Below, piece after piece: positions 1 through 9,000 of a stretch of 25,219 bases of DNA; the first letter of the stretch is position 1, and each line of letters begins with the position of its first letter. The notes below the pieces were generated by a model. That model searched no databases. It was given only the letters and a program-made list of their open reading frames with translations, and was not told where the DNA came from. Source of the stretch: JAKVCB01 sp963578605 (lineage in GTDB: Bacteria > Planctomycetota > Planctomycetia > Pirellulales > Lacipirellulaceae); contig CAUZEA010000086.1 in assembly GCA_963578605.1 (NCBI GenBank), forward strand, positions 1-25,219, given 5' to 3'. A program made the translations under genes and the position numbers.

Positions 1-3000
1 AACGCCACTTTCAAGCTCGACGGTGACGAGGCAACCGACATCCTCGAGGTCCAGAATGCCACGCTCACGCTGGGCGAATGGTCGGTTTGGTTCGATACTG
101 TTACGTTCGGCGTTACCTATTTCAAATTCAATGTGTCGGACTCCGGAGTGCCGAAATTCGCCTTCGAATCGATTATCGCAGAAGAGACCGATGAAGGCTT
201 CCTTACCAAGTTGGGCCTGGCCGGTATCCTGCCTTTTGATGTGACACTGGCAGAGATTGCGTTTATTGAACCAGACAATGACCCTGAAAATGACCCTGAC
301 AATGACCCCTATATGGAGTTGGCTGATCTCACGCTGGAGAACCTCTCCTTTACGGTGAAGGGGACGTTTGATTTTACGACCCTGGAAGAGGCCGCCGGGT
401 TCAAGCCAACGGTGACTATCGTAAATGCAGAGGAAGATCCAGAACCAAACACATTCCAACATAATACGTTCCAGGGCACGTTTGTGTTCAAGGACGGACT
501 TTTCGTACCGGAATATTTGCAACAAATCACATTGGGTATTTCGGAATGGGACCTCGGACAGCTGACTTTCGAGGGGGAGATCACCCTGGGCTCCGCTGCC
601 AATCCTCTTTACTTTGCTGGTGTCCCTCAGCTTAACGGCGGCGGCGGCAGTTTGTCGCTCATATCCAATAAGTTCTTCAATCCGGACAGCGATCAGAATT
701 TTGGGTTAGAGGAGGTCACTGTTGGTTTGGAGCATGACCATGGATCCCAAACAACTACCCTAAGCATCGGCGGCGGCGTATTCATCGACACCGACACCGA
801 GTTGAAACTGGGTAACTTGCTTACGCTTAAAAAGGGGGCTGCGGAACATGTGCTGGAATTCGATTTCAGTGTGGAGCTGGAAGCAAAGGATGGTTGGGTC
901 GACCGGCTCGCCCATTCCGGAAATAACGCTGTCGACCCACCGTCGCTGGCCGAAGAGGTGGTGGTAACGCCGAGTTTCGACAGTGCAATGGTCGGTCAGA
1001 TCACAGTGAACCTGGAGGGGGAATCGGGCGAAGGGTTCTCCCTCATCGCTGATGAAGTGAATTTGAACCTCAATGCAAATTGGGACAATGGGGAAAAACT
1101 GTTAACAGGAGATTTCGGCTTTACGTGGGGTTCGCTTGGCATCGGAGGTAAGATCGAGGACCTGTCGTTTACCACGCGCGGTAAACCCCTCTTTAAGGAT
1201 GTTGAAGCGTTTGAAGTGGAGTTTGATGAATCGGGCGAATCGAGCCCGCTCCATAAGCTGTGGGGCCAAGACAAAGTCCAATTGATGCCACTCATGGTCG
1301 AGAAGATCAATATCAGGCCGAAAGACGACAGGTTTTGGGGCGAGGATGCTGACGGCAATACGACAATTAAGAATCCAACTGCTGTGATCCTGGGTACCTC
1401 AGGGAAGGTCAAATCCCCCGACTGGTTGTTTCCTCTCCTGGATGACGACGGGAATGAAAATGATTCGAACGGCGAGCAAAGAGGTGGGGTAGGCGGCAAC
1501 CTAGAAGCCACGGAAGCGGAGGAATTGCCGCCAGTTAAATTTAAGATGGTAGGCACCTTTAATGGCCTGGAAATCGATTTGGAGAAACTCCTTGGACACG
1601 TACCCGGTTTGCCGATCGTCCACATCGATGCCCTGGGAGCTGAAGCGGAATTGAGCCTGGGAGAAAAATTTGCCATCGACGGTGTGGCATCCGTTGGCAA
1701 GGTGGATGGCAACCCGGAAAGCGAGGAGGACGATATTACCGACGATGTGTACTTTGTGTCGATCGGGGGGAACCTCAGGGTCGGCGATTATGGCGGAGGC
1801 GGCGTGATGGCCCTCACCACCGCCGGTCCGCTCGGGGTGACCGTGAACGTACCGCTCGCGATCGCTCTGGGAAACACCGGTTTTGTGATCAGCGGAGCGG
1901 CCGGCACGATCCAGTTCGGCACACTCCAGTTGCCGGACGAAATAAATATCCCCGCCGACCTGGCGGAAATTATCAACCCGTTTGATATCGATCTCACGAC
2001 CAAAGAAGCCATCGAAGATATCGTCCAAGATCTCTGGGAGGTCGATGATGAGGGCATTGGTTCGCCGGGTCGAACCTGGGAAGCATCGATGACCTTGGCG
2101 CTGCAGGGTGAACTGACCCATGTCGCAGTACCCGGATTACTCACCGCCGCGGTCACGGTGGCTGCGGCAATCGATTGGCCTGGAGATCCTTCAGAAAACG
2201 ATACCGAGGTGGATACGGATGGTTTGGCGTTCATGGGATTCGCCGAACTCAGCACGTATGGCTTTACCCTGGCCGAAGCGACGTTGATGCTCGACCTTCG
2301 CGACGAAATGAATCCCACGTTCGGCGCTTATATCGTGGGGCCTGCCGATGAGAGCTTCCTGGGGATGATCTTCCCCTTCCAGGCCGATATCGGGGTGGTA
2401 CTCAAGACCGACGGAGTTGCGATGGCCACGGCGATTGGCCTGCAAACCCTCATCAGTGAATTGATAGATCCGGAGTCGCCCGATGACGACCTTATCCAGG
2501 GCGAAGCTTTGTTTGAAAGCGCGGCCGCTGAAATGCTGGAGTTGATCGATGCCTCCCGGGGTGATTCCTACCGCATGCTCCGTGGCCCCAACCAGACCAT
2601 CTATCCCGGTAAAACCCCCGGCGAGTTCAGAAATGGTAGTGCGTTTGCCGCCATTCGCGCCGACGGCTCCGTCGTCACCTGGGGAGACGCCAATGCGGGT
2701 GGCGACAGTAGCACGGTGGCCGACCAGCTGAGCGGCGGTGTGAAGGATGTCTTTTCCAACCGCTACGCCTTTGCCGCGCTGAAAGAGGATGGTTCGGTGG
2801 TCGCCTGGGGCGATCCGCAGTTCGGCGGCGAATTGGGTGACGTTTCCGATGAATTGGACGGTGGCAAATATTGGTTGGAAGATACCGATTATGTGCAGCG
2901 GATCTATTCAACCTACGGCGCGTTTGCCGCGCTGAAAGCGGACGGTTCGGTCGTCACCTGGGGCCCGGCGGAATTCGGCGGCGACAGCGACGATGTTGCA

Positions 3001-6000
3001 GTGGTACTTCGCGAGAACGAAGGCGTCAGGCGGATCTATTCCAATCACTATGCTTTTGCCGCACTCAAGAAAAGTGGCAGCGTCGTCACCTGGGGCGACC
3101 CCGGTTATGGTGGCCAGAGCAGTGAAGTGGCAGGTCTTTATGACGTGCAGGATATTGCCGCGACCGCCGGTGCGTTTGCCGCGCTGAAAGAGGATGGTTC
3201 GGTCGTCGCCTGGGGGCATGCCGAGCATGGCGGCACGGCGCCTGAGGGACTCGGCGAGGTAGATCGACTGTATGCCAACAAATATGCCTTTACCGCGCTG
3301 CGGAGCGATGGCACGGTGACATCCTGGGGCCAGGCCGATTTTGGAGGCACCGCGCCCCTGGAGATGACGGACGTGCTGCAGATTGTTGCCAGCGATCGCG
3401 CGTTCGCCGCCCTGATGGCAGACGGTTCGGTCAAAACCTGGGGCCCGGCGGAATTCGGCGGCACGGCGCCCGAGGGGCTTTCGGGTGCAACGAAGTTGTT
3501 TGCCACGAAGCAGGCCTTTGCGGCCAGGCTGGAGGACGGTTCGGTCGTCACCTGGGGCGACAGCCTCTTCGGTGGACAGAGCGATTCGGTTGCTGGCGAT
3601 CTGGCGGGCGGGGTCACAAGAATCTACGCCAACGACCAGGCCTTTGCCGCGTTGAAAGAGGATGGTTCAGTCGTCACCTGGGGCAACTCGCTGCACGGGG
3701 GCGACAGCAGTGGCACCGCGGGTCTGGATGGGGGCGTGGTGCATCTGGTTGCCAGCGGCGGCGCATTTGCGGCCCTCCGCGATGACGGCTCGGTGGTCAG
3801 TTGGGGCAGTGACGGCGACAGCAGCAGCGTGGCGGACCTGTTAGCAGAAGGTGTGGTCGATCTGGCCGATCCCAACGCGGATAATGAGGAAGAAAAATCG
3901 GTCACGGCATACCAATCGGCGGTGGCCAGGTTACTCGGTCCTTCCGACGAGTTTGCTCATTGGAGGACTTTCCTTAACAGGCTCCGTAACGAACTCGAGT
4001 TCGGGGACATCCTCGACAAGTTGGGCGCGAACGAGGACTTGGATGCCGACGAGACGGCACATCTGAAAAGCGTACTGGATTGGCAGGGGGCGATCCTCAA
4101 CGATTTGATCGCCGCCTCGGAATCTTTTGTCTTAAAGTACCTGAATCAACCTGGTATCCCATTCGACCCGTTTGCTCGACTGGCGGAGCTCGGCATGCCC
4201 GTCGATACCACATCAGGTAGTGCCACGTTGGATCCTCGTGGCTTTCTTCAAAAGTTCAGCGACGCAGCGCTCGACGAACATTACTACGCCGGTGCCTTTC
4301 TCGGCGCGGCCCGTAATGTGAGTCTCGAGATAGTCAGTAATTATACGCATGTACTCTTCGAAAATCTTTCCGGTGCTGTCAACGCTGCGCTGAACGAGAC
4401 GCACGCCTTCGTCACGAGCGACGCCTTCGACCCGAGATTGCTGGTCCAGGGAGAGCTCGGCCCCAATTTCCTTGGCGTGCCCGTGGGTGATTCGCCCGGC
4501 AGTGTGCAGATGACGATTTCCAAAGACGGCATCTCCTTCGGAGGGGAAATAAGTGTTTTGAGAACGGCGAAACTTCTTGCAGGTGCAGGGGTTGGTGTAG
4601 GCGTGGGTGTTTTGGCTGGTACTTCAGCCTGGTCAGGTTGGGGCACGACCGTTGGCGTGGCCGCTGGCGTGGCTGCGGGCGCCTGTTATTACGTCCCCTA
4701 TTTAATCGAAAGTCTCACTGGCGATGCCGAATTATTTGACCTGACACTCGCCTTCGAATTCCCCCTCGACCCCGCGCTGGCCCTGCCGGATCTCGCTGCG
4801 GGCAATCCGCCGTTTGCGGCGATCACCCCGTTCTCGCCCGATTGGGGCATGTTGGCCCATACGAGCGGCGGAGCCTTCGGCTTTGGCGGTAGCACCTCGA
4901 TGGCCTTTTTCGGAGAAAACTCTCCGATGCTGGAAAACAACGTGCAGATTGTCAGCGATTTCGACCAGGGTGTGGAAATCGACCTTATTCCTGTCAGTCA
5001 CAAAGACCTGCTCGAGCGGATGTACGAGCACGGCGGCCTGCTGCTGACCCAGAACGCGATCCAAGCCAAGTTGGTCACCGATCCGTTCGAAGTGATCCGC
5101 ACCATCATCGAGGAGCAGGAGGCGCTCGGCAATGCGCTCGATGAAACGGAAAGCGAAATGGAATACCTGATGACCCTCTTCGGTGACGGTACTCAGTTCC
5201 TTGAAGTTGCGCAGGCCGCCATACAGGAAACCGAGGAGTTCGGTCGCGCCCAGGCGTACCTGCCGATCCTCTACAAGACGCTGCTGCCGGACGACGTGCA
5301 GGAGGTGATGAACGGTGATCCGCAGACCTTGAACGAGACCTATCGCGATACCTTCTATCAGGTCGAAGGTGAAGGCGACGACGCCGTCTGGACGCTTCGC
5401 GACGACGTGTTCGATGCGATGGTGGAGAAGTTGGCCGATCAGGTCAACGAGGTGGATTCCGAGTTTAGGGAGCAGATGTTCATCGAGGGCCTTGTCAACG
5501 GAAAGCTCTTTGGCACCGAACTGGTCCAGGGCCGCATCTTCTCGGGCAAGTTGCCCGATCCGGAATTTCCGCCCGATCCGGAAGATCCGGACGCCCCGGC
5601 TGTGATGAAAGACTTCGGCACCTCGGCGCTAACGGTCACGGGCGCAATTCCCTGGCTGGGCAATCTGTCGGTGGAGATACAGCTCGATCAGCAGTTGATC
5701 GAACTGCCCGCTGTCCCCGAAAGTGGCGAAGACCCCGCTGCCAATGTGCGGGCCACCTTCGGCGATACGGTTAAATTGCCCCGCGGCTACATCGAGGCGA
5801 CCCTCGATACTTCACAGCAACAGGATCGAGAGGATTTTGAGTTCGTGTTGGAGAAGTCCGGTCTGGAACGGCCGCTCTTCACGCTGCCCGAGGCGGTTGT
5901 GGCGGACGAGGAGGAGAATAACACGGTGGTCACGCTGCGGGGTTATACGCCAGGTTATGACTTTGGAAGCGACGAACCAATCAAGCGGATCGGCGGGCTG

Positions 6001-9000
6001 GAGCTCGATGCGCATCTGAACATTGCCAACCTGGTAGACAACGCGAATTTTGTCTTCCAGCTCACTCCGCCTGTGGATCCAACGAGTCCTTTTTTGTTCA
6101 CAGCCAAGGCCTCGGTCGATGCGATTACGCTCGTTGGTTTTGAGATCACCGATGCGGAACTCACGCTCGCCGGCGACGCCAACGGTTACGAGGTCGGTGT
6201 CCATGGCAAGGCCAGCCTGCTCGGCGCCATCTTCACGATCGACGGCACGCTCGATAGCCAACTGCAGGGCGAGTTGACGCTCACGCTTAAAACCCCGCCT
6301 CCGGGCCATACGGAAACCTTTGGTAGCGCGGAGAACGCCTTCGCCATCGATTTTGTCACGGTCGACAATCCGGGCAATGCGGCCGACACGACCGGCAAAC
6401 CCAATCCGGCCGGCAAGGTCGACTACATCTACTCGATCGGCAAGTACGAAATCAGCCGGGAGATGGTCGAGAAGGCCAATGCCGAGGCCGGTTTGGGAAT
6501 TTCACTTTGGACCGGCGCCCCCTACGGCAACCAGCCCGCCACGGGAGTCTCCTGGTTCGAGGCTGCACAGTTCGTCAACTACTTGAATACAAGCCAGGGC
6601 CATGCGGCGGCCTACAAGTTCGACGGCGACGGAAACTTCCAACTCTGGCAGCCGGAGGACGCCGGCTACGACCCGGCCAACCTCTTCCGCAACAGTCAGG
6701 CGGTCTACGTGCTGCCGACACTCGATGAGTGGTACAAGGCAGCCTATTACGATGCCGATCACGGTGGGCCGGAGGTCGGAGGCTACTGGAACTACCCGAC
6801 CGGCAGCGATTCGGCCCCTACCTGGGTCTATAACGGCACGAACCCGGGCACTGCCGTGTTTGGCTCGGGCGTTGGTGGTCCGGCCGATGTCACGCAGGCC
6901 GGGGGGCTGAGCCCCTATGGGACGATGGGCCAGGCCGCCAATGTCTGGGAGTGGGAAGAGACGGCCTGGGACCTGACCAACGACAATCCTGCCGAGTACC
7001 GCGGAGCCCGTGGCGGTCGGTGGACCAACTGGGCCGCTAATCACACAAAATCTTCGGCACGAAGCAACGACGACCCGCAAATCGCCTGGCATCCCCAGAT
7101 GGGTTTCCGCGTCGCAAGTCTGCCCGCGTTTGCCGATACCTTCATCCCGCCCAGCTTCGGCGGACTCCGGCCGGAAGGCAAGTTCCGCCTTGTCATGGAG
7201 AGTCCCACAGTGGGGTCCGTTTCCTTTGAGGGCTCGGTCTCAGATGTGCCCGGCATGCCCGCTGACGAAAATGGTGAACCCGCCAAGCTGGATGTTGAGG
7301 GCAACATCCATTCGAACGGCGCGTTCGCCGTTTCGAACTCGTTTGAGAACCTCGCCTTCGCCGGCTTCGAAATCGACGCCAGCGTAGCGGTCGCTAATTA
7401 CGATCCCGAGATGACTGCTGATCCAGGGGCATTACAACCGGACGGGTTGCTCGCCGTCCGGGTGTATTTCGACGGCAGTTTGTCCAATACGCTGCTCGGT
7501 GCCGAATTCGATGTCTCGGGCAACCTGGGTATCGATGGCAAGGGAAAGCTCGATCTGACGCTCGCCCTTACGAGCGGCACACCCAGCTTTCCCTTTTGGA
7601 ATCAGTCCCCATCCCCTGGCAGCTTGCTTGCGAATGCAGGTTTTGAAAACGAGTTGAACAATTGGAACACAACTGCAACCAACGGCGTGGGTGCAACAAT
7701 TCGCACGAGTAATCCGGCCCCACAGGAGGGAAGCGGTTATGTCTACGGTAACCAAACTCCCCACTTCACGATTTGGCAGGATGTGAAACTCTCCGACCAC
7801 GGTATTCCCAGTGCGGTCATTGATACTGAAACACTCACGGCTGCGTTCGGCGGTTGGCAAGCTGGCTGGGGCGACAATGATGCCGGTGAGATAAGCATCC
7901 GGTTCCTTGACGAGGCAATGCAGGAACTTGGCCGCAATGAACTGCCGTTCTTTACCTCCAACAAGACGTGGGTCGAGCAGTCAGGCGAGTCACCAATACC
8001 GGTGGGGACTCGAACTATTCGGTATCATTTCGAGGGGATAATCTCAGAGGATGTTTCGTGGGCAGGCCACAACACCGACACCTATCTGGACGCGGCGTAT
8101 TTGCGCGTGCTGGGCCTTCCGATCCCCGGTTTCGACGTCGATACGGGAGCTAATTTCACATTCGAACTTGATCTGGAAACGCCCGGTTCCGAGGCGGTCG
8201 GTTTTACCGGCTGGATCTCCGATGTGCCCGGCATGCCCCCCGAGAATAATGGGGATCTTGCCAAGCTGGATGTGACGGGCGACATCCACTCCAACGGCGC
8301 GTTCCGCGTTTCGGGCTCGGCCGATAACCTCAGCTTTGTCGGCTTCGAGATTGATTCCGCAGTTGGGGTCGCCAATTACGACCCGCTGGCGACCCCTGAT
8401 CCGGGGAGCCTGCTCCCGGAAGAGTTGCTCATCACGCAGGTCTACTTCGACGGCAGCTTAAAAAACACGCTGCTCGACGCCAGTTTCGACGTTGAGGGCA
8501 AGCTGGCCACCGACGGCACGGGTGAGCTGACGCTCGCCTTTACGGGCGCCCCCCCCAGCTTCGGCGGGTTTGTCGTGGATACGAGTGGAGAGGACGAGGA
8601 CTCGCTGTTGTTCAAACTTATTGTGGGTAAAACAGCTGATCCGGTGCCCGTCCCCACCGCGGAGGTCTATTTTGAGGGCTCGATTAACAATGTCCCCGAT
8701 ATGACACTGCTCGCCACCGTAGACAGCTTCGAATTTCGAGGTCTTGTGCAAAGCGACAGCTCGTTCGCATTGACGGCTACCGTGGAGACACTTGCGATCA
8801 CGCCGAACGGTACCGGGCCGAATACAGCCTGGGTGGAACTGGACGGCACGTTCACGCTCAACAGTTCAGAGTTGGATGGCGCATCGATCGGCGGGACGGA
8901 TATCGAGGCCAAGGTCATCCAAAAGATCGGGGCGTCCAAAACGACAATCTACGGACCGCTCACGATTGAAACCCTCAAAATTCGGCCAAATGGCTATGTC

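Noticed and set aside
996..2318. Minus-strand open frames (176-238 codons) opposite the giant gene.
   Set aside because: Ser/Pro-rich shadow translations of the real frame, without start signals or motifs.
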